A stretch of DNA of 64,000 nucleotides from JADZAI01 sp964390465 (GTDB lineage: Bacteria; Pseudomonadota; Alphaproteobacteria; Micropepsales; Micropepsaceae): positions 62,001 to 126,000 of the forward strand of contig CAYMIJ010000007.1 of the NCBI GenBank assembly GCA_964390465.1, given 5' to 3'. The notes below the pieces were generated by a model that saw only the letters and a list, made by a program, of their open reading frames with translations, was not told the DNA's origin and ran no database searches. Position 1 is the stretch's first letter, and each line of letters starts with the position of its first letter. Shown in pieces: positions 9,002-17,490 of the stretch. A program made the position numbers and the translations under genes.

Positions 9002-10210
9002 ATGACACGCGCGCGGCTTGCTCTTGTCTCCATTCTAACGGCATTGCTTGGTTCGTGCGCGCAAAACACAGCTGCGGTACAGGAAAACGCCGCATCTGTT
9101 GCCGCGGCCAAAGACGACAAGGGGGTTCTGTTCTGGTCGATCGAACAGCGCGACGCACGCTTCGACAAGCTTGAGCAATTCGGGCCAAGCCGTCGCGTAA
9201 GCGCCGATGGCAAACCACATGCTTTGAGCGCCGGGAAGTCGCTTGATCTCAAATGGTCTTACCAAGGGCATGACTGGACGCTCGCTTCTTACATGGAGGC
9301 GCAGCGTTCTGCAGGCATCATCATCATTCAAGACGGCAAAGTGCGGGCTGAGCGTTATGGTCTTGGACTGACAGCGCAAGGCCGTTGGGCTAGCTTCTCG
9401 GTGGCCAAGTCACTTACCTCAACACTTGTTGGCGCCGCGATTAGGGATGGCTTCATCAAGAGCGTTTCAGAGCCCATCACCCGCTACATTCCTGAGCTTG
9501 CCGGCAGTGGCTATGACGGCGTCACCATCGAACAGATTCTCACCATGTCGTCAGGGGTGAGGTGGAATGAGGCTTATGCTGACCCGCGCTCCGATGTGGC
9601 GCAGTTCGGAGCCCAGCAGGCTGAAGGGACTGTCGACCCCGTCACATCCTATATGCGCAAGCTTCCGCGGGCCGCGCAGCCGGGCACCAAATGGAACTAC
9701 AATACGGGCGAGACCAACCTTATCGGCGTGTTGGTTGAGCGCGCCACAGGCAAAACCCTTTCTTCCTATCTGCAGGAAAAGATATGGCAGCCTTTTGGTA
9801 TGGAGCGCGATGCCGCATGGCTGCTGAATAGCGGTGGGCACGAGTTCGGAGGTTGCTGCATTCAGGCGAGTCTTCGTGACTATGCCCGCTTTGGGCTGTT
9901 CGTGTTGGGTGACGGCAAGGCGGGTGGTCAGGACGTTGTGCCGCTGGGCTGGTTTGAAAAAGCCGTCACTACACAGAAAGATATCGGCACGCCGGGCTTT
10001 GGTTATGGCTATCAGTGGTGGACGCGCGATGATGGCAGCTTCGCAGCTCGCGGTATTTTCGGGCAGATGATCTTCATAGACCCGAAGCGTAAGCTGGTGG
10101 TCGTTAGCCTCAGCAACTGGCCTGCGGCCACTGAGGCAGAGCGCAGTTATCGACAGATAGCCTTTATCGAAGCGATCCGTTCTGCGTTGGACGCAGAGGC
10201 GAAAGACTGA
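9002..10210 (+). CDS. Serine hydrolase, beta-lactamase (class C)/NylB-like family, lipoprotein
   Basis: Penicillin-recognising-fold hydrolase; relatives are esterases, D-aminopeptidases and 6-aminohexanoate-dimer hydrolases. The SxxK nucleophile motif is in FSVAKSLTS and the catalytic Tyr region is WNYNTGETNLIG, resembling the NylB arrangement more than the YxN of true beta-lactamases. The N-terminus MTRARLALVSILTALLGSCAQ carries a lipobox (LGSC), predicting a lipoprotein. The ATG at 9002 (AAGGA upstream) fits this better than the ATG at 8948. It is divergent from the GH172/P1/TonB operon and probably co-regulated. Natural substrate unknown. Confidence 0.85.
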   Translation: MTRARLALVSILTALLGSCAQNTAAVQENAASVAAAKDDKGVLFWSIEQRDARFDKLEQFGPSRRVSADGKPHALSAGKSLDLKWSYQGHDWTLASYMEAQRSAGIIIIQDGKVRAERYGLGLTAQGRWASFSVAKSLTSTLVGAAIRDGFIKSVSEPITRYIPELAGSGYDGVTIEQILTMSSGVRWNEAYADPRSDVAQFGAQQAEGTVDPVTSYMRKLPRAAQPGTKWNYNTGETNLIGVLVERATGKTLSSYLQEKIWQPFGMERDAAWLLNSGGHEFGGCCIQASLRDYARFGLFVLGDGKAGGQDVVPLGWFEKAVTTQKDIGTPGFGYGYQWWTRDDGSFAARGIFGQMIFIDPKRKLVVVSLSNWPAATEAERSYRQIAFIEAIRSALDAEAKD

Positions 10211-10334
10211 TCACTAACAATCAGTCGGTTCTGCTGTGTTAGCTAGCCTGGCGCTTCGACGGGTGCTGTCTGCTTAAAACCTACTTTACTGCGCGCGCTG
10301 ACCTCTTGTTCCAAATTCGAGGTGGAGCAGGATT

Positions 10335-10385
10335 ATGGTGGGCTCCCTCAAGCGTCATCGATTTCGGCCGGACGCCATTCGGTAG
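10335..10385 (+). pseudogene. IS6-family transposase N-terminal stub
   Basis: The 16-codon frame MVGSLKRHRFRPDAIR followed by TAG resembles the first residues of IS6-group transposases (K-x-H-R-F-P-P-D-x-I-R then AVWLY). Homology stops abruptly at about 10382, so only the 5' tip remains. The match is short. Confidence 0.45.
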
Positions 10386-10512
10386 GAACTGTCCAGACGT
10401 GCTCCCCTGACTGTTACCATTGAGTGGTAGAGCCTCGCTCCTTCATGATTGATGATCGATGCTTGATGGGATGGCAACGCGTCTGGGGGCATACCCTCAG
10501 TCATGTTGCCCG

Positions 10513-10657
10513 TTGATCTCGGCGGGGGCTTCCCGCCCAGTTTCGAGTGTGGCCTGACCGTGTTGTAATCATGCCGCCGGGCGGCCAGCCCGAACCGGGC
10601 ATGGGCCAGCGAGGTCAACAGCGCCTCGTTGAGGCATTCGTCTCGCAGGCGACCATC
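10513..10657 (-). pseudogene. IS3-family transposase (OrfB) C-terminal fragment
   Basis: Minus-strand translation contains DGRLRDECLNEALLTSLAHA followed by RRHDYNTVRPHSKLGG, the end of the DDE integrase core of IS3-family OrfB (the catalytic Glu is in RDE). Upstream catalytic residues are missing and the adjoining sequence is unrelated, so this is a dead remnant. Confidence 0.75.
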
Positions 10658-10701
10658 GTGTACGCCATGAGGCCACCTCTGCCACGGGAGCTCCGAGCCA
10701 G

Positions 10702-11391
10702 ATGGCCGGTCTCCTGGAGGATCAGAACCGGCTTGCATCCCTGGTCAGGCCGGAGAGCCGCACGCCTGAGAACCTTACTCAGCTGTTCAGGACAGCCACC
10801 GAAGCCGCAGACCGCCTCTCCGCAGCGGCACCTCATGAGCTCAAGCGGCTTCTCGGCCTCTGGGTGCTGATCATCCGGCTCACTCCGGACCGGCTGGCAA
10901 TCACGCTGAATGGCGCGGCAATTCTGGGAGAGCACAAATCTCTGTCAGCGCCTCAGCAGCTCGATGATCGCCACGATCCAGACGCCATACACAAAGCATG
11001 AGATGAGCTCCTTATTGAACCAGCCTGCTCCATCGAACAGCCCTTCCATCTCGTGCGCCGTGGCCAGGCGAACCGCCTGCTCATTCCAGCCGGTGCAAAA
11101 GAGAACCCCACAAACAGGGATCCGCACCTCATCCGTTTGGTCACAAAAGCATGGGCCGCGCGCCGGGCGGTGGAGTGCTCAAACGACCATCCAGATATGA
11201 TCGCTGACACCATGAAGGTTGACCGCAGCTACTTCGCCCGTCTTGTACACATCGGCTATCTCGCGCCCGACATCCTCATCGCCATCCTGCAGGGCCGTCA
11301 GCCACCTGCCCTCTCCCGGAAGGTTCTCGCCCGTCTGCCCAGCCTCCCCGTCAACTGGCAGGACCAGCGCAGGCTGCTCAGCTTCGTCTGA
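10702..11391 (+). pseudogene. C-terminal fragment of a large serine recombinase
   Basis: One frame carries the recombinase tail with an in-frame TGA at 10999-11001. The first part (LLEDQNRLASLV ... RTATEAADRLSAAAPHELKRLL) and the second (FHLVRRGQANRLLIP ... DPHLIRLV, then DRSYFARLVHIGYLAPDILIAI and GRQPPALS ... LPVNWQDQRRLLSF) match the C-terminal zone of alphaproteobacterial serine recombinases, including its usual LAPDI.EAIL.GRQP and LP.DW..QR..L motifs. The N-terminal catalytic resolvase domain is absent. Remnant of an excised or decayed element. Confidence 0.75.
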
Positions 11392-11608
11392 CGTCACTGC
11401 GATGCATCACCGCTGATGGCGGGCGGCGTTTCGTGACCCTCCCAAATGCCCCGCAGAGACAAGGCCCCCGTTCAAGGCCGACTTCCTGCGCTCACGCCGT
11501 CTCCGGGTGCAGACTTCAACGATGGCCTATACACAACCCCCTGAAATCGCCCGATGAAATACCGGGACCGCAGGACCATGCAGGTGAGCCAGAGGATTCA
11601 GGGAAAAG
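11392..11608. other. Intergenic, no recognisable gene
   Basis: Between the recombinase remnant and tRNA-Phe I see no convincing coding frame, hairpin or repeat. It is probably decayed element sequence plus the tRNA 3' flank. Confidence 0.4.
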
Positions 11609-11685
<77 letters not shown>

Positions 11686-11805
11686 TCAGACCGCGCCCCA
11701 GAGGCACGGAAACGGAGGGCGGCTTATAGTGTCCCTGCCTTGCGCTGTCCAGCTTTCCCCGGCGCAGCTATAAAACAGAACCCCTAATTCTTGGCGGAGC
11801 GCAGC

Positions 11806-11979
11806 ATGGACGCGATACTGAATAATCAGGTGATCTCTGCCACTGGCGAAGCTGCCGCCACAGCTATTCTGCCCAGGTTTTGGCGGCTTCAGTCTGGCAA
11901 AACCGCAGAAAAATCACCTGGCGAGTGGGTCGCCATGGCCGATCAGGAGGCAGAGGACATTTTGTCACGCCGTCTATAA
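11806..11979 (+). pseudogene. N-terminal fragment of an inositol-monophosphatase-family protein
   Basis: The 57-codon frame reads ...EAAATAILPRFWRLQSGKTAEKSPGEWVAMADQEAEDIL..., matching the first helix and the K-xPG-x-V-x-x-AD-x-E-E-IL segment of IMPase/bisphosphate nucleotidases. GGAG precedes the ATG. It stops at TAA where an IS3 tail begins, so the metal-binding core is gone. Confidence 0.6.
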
Positions 11980-11999
11980 TCTGCTCTTCCGGGGGGCAC

Positions 12000-12134
12000 G
12001 CTTCGTCGGGCAAGAGGACTACAACCAGACAGAGACCACACTCAGCCTTTGGCTACAAAACCCCGGCGGCTTTCGCCGCCGAACTTCATAAGCAATGGCC
12101 TGCGCTCATGCGCGACAAAACGGCTCGGCTCTAA
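12000..12134 (+). pseudogene. IS3-family transposase C-terminal remnant, frameshifted
   Basis: An EDYN segment (codons from about 12012) continues in another frame as RPHSAFGYKTPAAFAAEL ending ARL-stop at 12134. Together they are the EDYNxxRPHSALGYxTPAxFA tail of IS3-family OrfB, broken by a frameshift between EDYN and RPHS. No intact transposase or terminal repeats visible. Confidence 0.7.
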
Positions 12135-12176
12135 TCCCAACTCGTGGAACGCTGGGGGCACGGATTCAATCGTTGA

Positions 12177-12494
12177 GTGGGCATGTTCGGCACGACGCCC
12201 ACGAATGGCCTTGATACGACATATGGCAAACTGAATTACACTGCCAAAGAGGTAGGCGGATTGGCGAGCATTACCTGATCGCTGCACTATTACAGTTTCC
12301 AGACTGACTGCATGAATGTCAGCCTTGGCAGCGAGACTGATGCGATGATTGACATCACCATCGATCAGAATGTGTCGGTGATGCTGAAATATGCCGAGTA
12401 CAACGACAATAGGAACAGCACAGCCGTGGGCGGGTGGGCACCGGTCTCTGCCGACAAAACGATTTCATGGCTGATGGCGACCTACAAAGACTGA
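12177..12494 (+). pseudogene. C-terminal remnant of an outer-membrane porin (alginate-export-like)
   Basis: One frame reads FGTTPTNGLDTTYGKLNYTA, GGLASIT, an in-frame TGA at 12276, then HYYSFQTD, LGSETDAMIDITIDQN, VMLKYAEYND and finally DKTISWLMATYK. This matches the last strands of alginate-export/porin barrels (GSELD...KYADY...D..W.Q). No start or N-terminal region is present. Family call moderate; it is clearly a broken beta-barrel tail. Confidence 0.5.
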
Positions 12495-12545
12495 GTTCGC
12501 CAGCGCGTGAAAGTCAAAGGTTGCAGATATTCCCGCAGCCCTTTG

Positions 12546-12752
12546 TTATGGAGCGTTGCTGTCCTGTTGGTTTTGGCCGGATCCAGTAGACGCGTCAGGA
12601 CTGCCGACATCATCTGTTTCGGCGCTGGAAATCACATACCCCCCTTTGAGCCAACGACCGAGGTCGATATTGGCGCAGCGCGAAGAGCAAAAGGGGCGAA
12701 ACCTGTAGACGCTCGCCTCATCACACACCGGGCACGATCGCGTTGCAGTCAT
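12546..12752 (-). CDS. yacG: YacG, DNA gyrase inhibitor / zinc-binding protein
   Basis: Small zinc protein; E. coli YacG binds GyrB and inhibits gyrase. The four zinc cysteines are visible as CPVC near residue 7 and CSSRC near residue 22, with the family sequence FRPFCSSRCANIDLGRWL. The acidic, Ser/Asp-rich C-terminal tail is longer than the E. coli tail. Its ATG overlaps the RNase E/G stop by four bases (ATGA), making it the last gene of the hisD operon. Confidence 0.92.
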   Translation of the reverse strand: MTATRSCPVCDEASVYRFRPFCSSRCANIDLGRWLKGGYVISSAETDDVGSPDASTGSGQNQQDSNAP

Positions 12753-14284
12753 GACATGGCTGCGGCGGAGATTGTCGGCACAGCTTTGGGTGCTTCGACG
12801 GACACATCAAAACGGTCACGCGCCCAACCCTCCTGCGCCAAAATACGAAAGCGGCACCCAATGCGCTCGCGCAGCCGCTTAAGCACGATAGGTTCGTGGC
12901 TGATCCAGCCGGCAATATCGGGATGCGCTGAACAGGTGAGTGTGCGGCCCGGATGGGCGCGCGCCTCCACTTCAATACGCCGCAGGAAAGCGTTGGCGAT
13001 GGTGGCCACGGTCCTGACACGCCCGCCAGCAAGGACACCCCGCGCCGGCTCGGTCAGAAACTTCACCAGCGGGTCGCGCACGCGCTTGCGCGTGAGCTGG
13101 ACCAGACCAAATTCCGACATTGCCGATATCTGGGTCGGCGTTCGATCACGGCCGAGACTCATGGCGAGCGTCTGCAGCACCCCCGCGATGTTTTCCGGGG
13201 CATTCATATGGATGAAGTCAATCACCACCAGCCCCCCAATGGCCCTTAGCCGCAACTGACGTCCGATTTCGGCCGCTGCGTCCTGATTGATGCGGAAGCT
13301 CGTTTCCTCAAGGCCGGACGAAGCCGTAAAGCTACCGGAGTTGACGTCAATGGCCGTCAAGGCCTCTGTCGTTTCAATGGTGATCCAGCCGCCACAGGCC
13401 AGCGCCACGCGCGGATGCAGCAGGGCATCCACTTCGCTTTCGATGCCCATGTCCTCAAACAGTGCAGGGCCTTCGTATAGAGCTAGCTTTGGCAGAACCT
13501 CGGGCATGGCTTTGGCAGCATAGGCGCGGGCTTCGCCCAGCGACGCGGCATCGTCGATCAGCACACGGTCCGTTTCGATGGACACGAACTCACGCATGGC
13601 GCGCTGAATGGGGTCGAGGTCGCAATAGACGGTTGAAGGTACACGGGCGGCCTTCGTTTTTACTGCGATCTGCTGCCATTGCTGGGCAAGACGTTCGGCA
13701 TCTTCGTGCAGCTCAGCTGCGCCCGCTCCCATCGCCACCGTGCGCACAATGTAACCAGCATCGGCAATACATCCTTCTGCCTGTTCAAAGGCCGAAACGA
13801 TGGCCATCAGCCGGTCTCGTTCCGTTTCATCCTCGATGCGACGTGACAGAGCCACACCTTTCTGGTTTGGCACCAGAATGAGCAGACGCCCTGGCAGCGT
13901 GACATTGGCTGAAAGGCGCGCCCCCTTCTCGCCGATGGGATCCTTGATCACCTGAACCAAAATCGCTTCGCCTTCGTGGACGCAGTCAGTGATGGGGGGC
14001 AGGTTTTCCTGAAAGCTTGGCAGGTCAGCCAGACAACGCGCTTCCTTGGCCCCCAGAAATCCGGCCCGCTCAAAGCCGACATCAACAAAAGCGGCCTGCA
14101 TGGCTGGCAGCACACGCTGCACACGCCCCAGAACGATATTTCCTATAACGCTGTGTCCGGCACGGCCTTCGCCTACGGGCAGCCCCGCTGTCCGCTCGAT
14201 ATAAAGTTCTTCCAAGCGGCCGTCATGCACGACGGCCATCCGGCTTTCCCCCGCCCCTACATTGATCAGCACCTCGTTCGCCAT
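12749..14284 (-). CDS. rng: Ribonuclease E/G family protein (short form)
   Basis: Endoribonuclease of the RNase G type for rRNA and mRNA processing. It begins MANEVLINVGAGESRMAVV, then an S1 domain (GNIVLGRVQRVLPAMQAAFVDVG). The two catalytic metal-binding aspartates lie in ALTAIDVNSG and LVVIDFIHM. Where RNase E and G carry the CPxC zinc-link after LVQLTRKR, this protein reads DPLVKFLTEPARGVLAGGRV with no cysteine, so zinc-linked dimerisation should be absent. The 14284 start matches the family N-terminus; an upstream ATG at 14323 would overlap maf. Overlaps yacG by four bases. Confidence 0.9.
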   Translation of the reverse strand: MANEVLINVGAGESRMAVVHDGRLEELYIERTAGLPVGEGRAGHSVIGNIVLGRVQRVLPAMQAAFVDVGFERAGFLGAKEARCLADLPSFQENLPPITDCVHEGEAILVQVIKDPIGEKGARLSANVTLPGRLLILVPNQKGVALSRRIEDETERDRLMAIVSAFEQAEGCIADAGYIVRTVAMGAGAAELHEDAERLAQQWQQIAVKTKAARVPSTVYCDLDPIQRAMREFVSIETDRVLIDDAASLGEARAYAAKAMPEVLPKLALYEGPALFEDMGIESEVDALLHPRVALACGGWITIETTEALTAIDVNSGSFTASSGLEETSFRINQDAAAEIGRQLRLRAIGGLVVIDFIHMNAPENIAGVLQTLAMSLGRDRTPTQISAMSEFGLVQLTRKRVRDPLVKFLTEPARGVLAGGRVRTVATIANAFLRRIEVEARAHPGRTLTCSAHPDIAGWISHEPIVLKRLRERIGCRFRILAQEGWARDRFDVSVEAPKAVPTISAAAMS

Positions 14285-14297
14285 GCGAACAGACTCG

Positions 14298-14915
14298 TTA
14301 TGTTTTGGTTTCCCCGACGTCATTTAATACAGGCTCAGAAGAAAAACCCAAGCCTGAAATAAGATGATGAGTTTCCGGCAACGGCAGGCCAATGATGGCC
14401 GTATACGACCCGTTGATCGCGGGAATGAATGCTGCCGCCTTCCCCTGAATCGCGTAGCCACCGGCCTTGCCGATCCCTTCTCCGCAGACGGCATATGATC
14501 CGATCTCGCGTACACTCAGCCGCTTGAAGGTCACCCGTGTGGCAATCGTACGATGGCGCAGCGCCCGACCCACAACGCCAGCGGCGATGGCCGTATAGAC
14601 CATGTGGCGGCGGCCCGACAGGCGCTGCAGGCACGCAGTCACGTCGGCGGCGCTCTCGGCTTTCGGCAGGATGCGCCGCCCGCAGGCCACCACCGTATCG
14701 GCAGCGAGGACCAGGCTACCGGGATCGGCCAGATCGGTCAGCACCTTTTCAGCCTTTGCCGTAGCCATGCGCTGGGCGTAGTGGGGCGGCAGTTCGCCTT
14801 TCAGAGGCGTTTCGTCGATGTCCGCAGGGTAGACATGGTCGGGCACAATCCCGATCTGCGCGAGAAGCTGGACGCGGCGCGGACTGGCGCTCGCCAGAAC
14901 CAGCTTCAGCGTCAT
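14298..14915 (-). CDS. maf: Maf-family nucleoside triphosphate pyrophosphatase
   Basis: House-cleaning pyrophosphatase that hydrolyses non-canonical or excess nucleoside triphosphates to monophosphates. It shows the N-terminal LVLASASPRR motif, DETP, and VLAADTVV, all Maf signatures; 205 residues is normal length. Its start codon shares one base with the infA stop (TAATG), so translation is coupled, and RNase E/G follows 13 bp downstream. Confidence 0.95.
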   Translation of the reverse strand: MTLKLVLASASPRRVQLLAQIGIVPDHVYPADIDETPLKGELPPHYAQRMATAKAEKVLTDLADPGSLVLAADTVVACGRRILPKAESAADVTACLQRLSGRRHMVYTAIAAGVVGRALRHRTIATRVTFKRLSVREIGSYAVCGEGIGKAGGYAIQGKAAAFIPAINGSYTAIIGLPLPETHHLISGLGFSSEPVLNDVGETKT

Positions 14916-15133
14916 TACTTGAAGCGGAAGATGATGCGGCCCTTGGTGAGGTCATAGGGCGTCATGGCGACCAGAACCTTGTCGCCCGCCAGAACGCGGA
15001 TGCGGTTCTTGCGCATCTTGCCCGCGGTATGGGCGATGAGGATGTGGTCATTCTCCAGCTGCACGCGGAAGGTCGCGTTGGGCAGAAGTTCCAATACGGT
15101 GCCTGGAAATTCGAGCAGTTCTTCTTTCGCCAT
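14915..15133 (-). CDS. infA: Translation initiation factor IF-1
   Basis: 72-residue OB-fold protein that binds the ribosomal A site during initiation. It begins MAKEELLEFPGTVLELLP, contains HTAGKMRKNRIRVLAGD, and ends DLTKGRIIFRFK, near-identical in pattern to alphaproteobacterial IF-1. Essential. It sits between the LMW phosphatase (76 bp gap) and maf (1-base overlap). Confidence 0.98.
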   Translation of the reverse strand: MAKEELLEFPGTVLELLPNATFRVQLENDHILIAHTAGKMRKNRIRVLAGDKVLVAMTPYDLTKGRIIFRFK

Positions 15134-15209
15134 TCCTCAACCGGTGGCCACCACGTGAAAGGCGGCCCAATGACAGGATTTCAGCGGGAAAGCAAGCACG
15201 CACTGACTT

Positions 15210-15650
15210 TCAGGCAGTAAACCGCGTCTTGATCTTTCGCAGCAGTCCATCACGCACCGCGCGATAGACATCCAGCCGCTGGTCGCGCGATCCTTCATGG
15301 GCGGTCGGGTCGATGGTTGGCCAGTATTCGGCCTCAACCGCCATCACGCGGGTGAACTCCAGCGCCTTGTGATGGGCCTCGGGCGACAGCGAAACGATGA
15401 GATCGAACGAGGAATCCTCAAGTTCGGCGAATGTCTTGGGCCGGTGTGCCGTAAGGTCGATGCCTATTTCCGCCAGTACTTCCACGGCCAGGGGGTCGAG
15501 CGCGCCGACCCGCACCCCGGCTGAATCCACATAACAGTGTGTGCCGTAAAGATGACGCATGATCGCCGCCGCCATGGGTGATCGCACGGCATTATAGGTG
15601 CAGGCGAACAACATCGCGTCCGGCAGGTCCTCGCCATTCGGACCTTTCAT
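15210..15650 (-). CDS. Low-molecular-weight phosphotyrosine phosphatase-family protein
   Basis: Cytoplasmic phosphatase or ArsC-like protein. The N-terminal P-loop is CTYNAVRS (CX5RS) and the fold continues with VDSAGVR and LTAHRPKTF. The general-acid DP pair expected near the C-terminus of LMW-PTPs is not obvious: the end reads YWPTIDPTAHEGSRDQRLDVY, where DPTA may serve. Its ATG overlaps the UPF0262 stop by four bases. Member of the conserved hisD-infA string; its substrate there is not established. Confidence 0.85.
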   Translation of the reverse strand: MKGPNGEDLPDAMLFACTYNAVRSPMAAAIMRHLYGTHCYVDSAGVRVGALDPLAVEVLAEIGIDLTAHRPKTFAELEDSSFDLIVSLSPEAHHKALEFTRVMAVEAEYWPTIDPTAHEGSRDQRLDVYRAVRDGLLRKIKTRFTA

Positions 15651-16135
15651 GACCGGCCAGCATCATCCTTGACGTGCAGCGCGCAGATCAGTGTGAACAG
15701 GCGCCGGGCCGTGTCGAAGTCCAGCTCGATCTTGTCCTTCAGACGTTCGCGCAGCACTTCCGAGCCTTCGTTGTGCAGGCCGCGCCGCCCCATGTCGATC
15801 GCTTCGATCTGCGATGGCGGGGCCATCTTGATGGCGGCGTAATAGCTGTCGCAGACGAAGAAATAGTCCTTCACGATCTTTCGGAACGGCGTCAGCGACA
15901 GAATGATCTTGCCGTGCGGGCTGCGGTCCGCGCTCATGATGTCGAAGACCAGCCGCCCGTCCTGAAGGGCCAGCCGAAGCACATAGGGCCCGCCCGGCGA
16001 TTGCACGGGATGAAACGAATTCTGTTCCACCAGATCGAAAATGGCGACCCGGCGTTCGTGCTCCACATCCGGCCCGCGCGACTGGATGCTGGCTTCATCG
16101 AGTTCAACCTCGATCAGGCGGAAGGTGTCGCTCAT
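15647..16135 (-). CDS. UPF0262 family protein
   Basis: A conserved alphaproteobacterial protein of unknown function. Family features include an N-terminal LIEVELDE, HERRVAIFDLVEQN, the GPYVLRLALQDGRLVFD strand and IDMGRRGLHNEGSEVLRERL. It is 162 residues, the usual length, and overlaps both neighbours (hisD and the LMW phosphatase) by four bases. Function cannot be inferred beyond co-expression with hisD. Confidence 0.93.
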   Translation of the reverse strand: MSDTFRLIEVELDEASIQSRGPDVEHERRVAIFDLVEQNSFHPVQSPGGPYVLRLALQDGRLVFDIMSADRSPHGKIILSLTPFRKIVKDYFFVCDSYYAAIKMAPPSQIEAIDMGRRGLHNEGSEVLRERLKDKIELDFDTARRLFTLICALHVKDDAGRS

Positions 16136-17427
16136 CGGTGGTTCAACCGGATCGAGACAGAGCGCGCATGGGCCGGCAGACCCTCGCGCAGGGCAAGCGT
16201 CACGGCCGCAGGACCGATGGCGGCAAGACTGTCTGCAGTGCAGCGCACCAGCGTCGTGCGCTTCATGAAATCCAGCACCCCAAGGCCGGATGCAAATCGT
16301 GCCGTGCGCGATGTCGGCAGGACATGGTTGGGGCCAGCGATGTAATCGCCGATGGCCTCCGGCGTGTAGCGGCCCAGAAAGATCGCCCCGGCATGAGAGA
16401 TGCGCGCAGCCAGCGCATCCGGTTTTTCAACCGCCAGTTCCAGATGTTCAGGTGCCAGGGCATCGACAAGGGCGGGTGCTTCGTTCAAATCCCGTACCAC
16501 GATGATGGCACCATAGGCCTGCCAGCTTGCGCGCGCGATGGAGGCGCGCGTCGAATGGGCCAGCTCGCGCTCTACCGCGGCCTCGACGGCGGTGGCGAAG
16601 GCGGCATGGTCGGTGATGAGAATGGACTGGGCTGATTCATCATGCTCGGCCTGGCTCAGCAGGTCGGCTGCAATCCATGACGGGTCATTGGCCGCGTCTG
16701 CGACCACCAGGATTTCGGATGGCCCAGCAATCATGTCGATGCCGACCTGCCCAAACACCCGCCGTTTGGCGGCGGCGACATAGGCATTGCCAGGTCCGGT
16801 GATCTTGTCCACCGCCGGAATGGATGGCGTGCCATAGGCGAAGGCGGCAATCGCCTGTGCCCCGCCGATGCGATAGATTTCGGTTACGCCCGCTAGGCGC
16901 GCCGCCGCAAGGACCAGAGGATTGACCCGTCCGTCCGGCGTCGGCACGGCCATCGCCACCCGCTTCACGCCAGCGACTTTTGCCGGAATCGCATTCATCA
17001 GGACGGAACTGGGATAAGATGCCAAACCGCCAGGCACATAAAGCCCTGCCGCATCCACCGGGGTCCAGCGCGCGCCCAGTTCGACACCTGCCGCATCGTG
17101 GAAATGAATGGCGTGCGGCAACTGCGTTTCATGGAAGGCACGGATGCGCTCCGCCGCAAGTTCGAGTGCCACCACCGCTTCGACATCGGCCTGATCGGCA
17201 GCAGCGGCGATCTCATCATCCCGCATGCGGAGTCTTTGAGGTGCCAAGGTGAGGCGGTCAAAGCGGGCAGTATATTCAACCAGCGCGTCATCGCCCCGCG
17301 CGCGCACGTCAGCAATGATGCCGGCGACACGCGCATCGACATCCTCGTCCGCCTCGCGCTTCAGGTGCAGCAGTGCATCGAAACGCTCGGCGAAGTCTGT
17401 CTGGGCTGTGGAAAGACGCAGAACCAT
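16132..17427 (-). CDS. hisD: Histidinol dehydrogenase
   Basis: Catalyses the last two oxidations of histidine biosynthesis, L-histidinol to L-histidine, with NAD+ and zinc. Visible motifs are PGGLASYPSSVLMNAIPAKVAGV, the nucleotide-binding GPGNAYVAAAKRRVFGQVGIDMIAGPSE, and the catalytic Glu-His pair in LAPEHLEL. It is 431 residues, as expected. First gene of the tightly overlapped operon running down to yacG; no other his genes are in the window. Confidence 0.97.
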   Translation of the reverse strand: MVLRLSTAQTDFAERFDALLHLKREADEDVDARVAGIIADVRARGDDALVEYTARFDRLTLAPQRLRMRDDEIAAAADQADVEAVVALELAAERIRAFHETQLPHAIHFHDAAGVELGARWTPVDAAGLYVPGGLASYPSSVLMNAIPAKVAGVKRVAMAVPTPDGRVNPLVLAAARLAGVTEIYRIGGAQAIAAFAYGTPSIPAVDKITGPGNAYVAAAKRRVFGQVGIDMIAGPSEILVVADAANDPSWIAADLLSQAEHDESAQSILITDHAAFATAVEAAVERELAHSTRASIARASWQAYGAIIVVRDLNEAPALVDALAPEHLELAVEKPDALAARISHAGAIFLGRYTPEAIGDYIAGPNHVLPTSRTARFASGLGVLDFMKRTTLVRCTADSLAAIGPAAVTLALREGLPAHARSVSIRLNHR

Positions 17428-17490
17428 GAGAAGGGCACCATGCGACGGGAGGCCCCGTCAGATCAATGTTGAGCGCCGGGGATCCACCGC

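Noticed and set aside
6117..10210. Naming the two hydrolases as true nylon-oligomer hydrolases (nylB, nylC)
   Set aside because: Only superfamily-level motifs are visible and both proteins are exported, unlike the known enzymes; gene symbols would overstate the evidence.
10205..10226. Hairpin GACTGAT/ATCAGTC at the serine hydrolase stop
   Set aside because: The stem is short (7 bp), includes the stop codon and has no T-tract, so it was not called a terminator.
12507..13259. 250-residue plus-strand open frame
   Set aside because: It lies antisense to yacG and the RNase E/G gene, which have clear family motifs; its Arg/Ser-rich composition is typical of a shadow frame.
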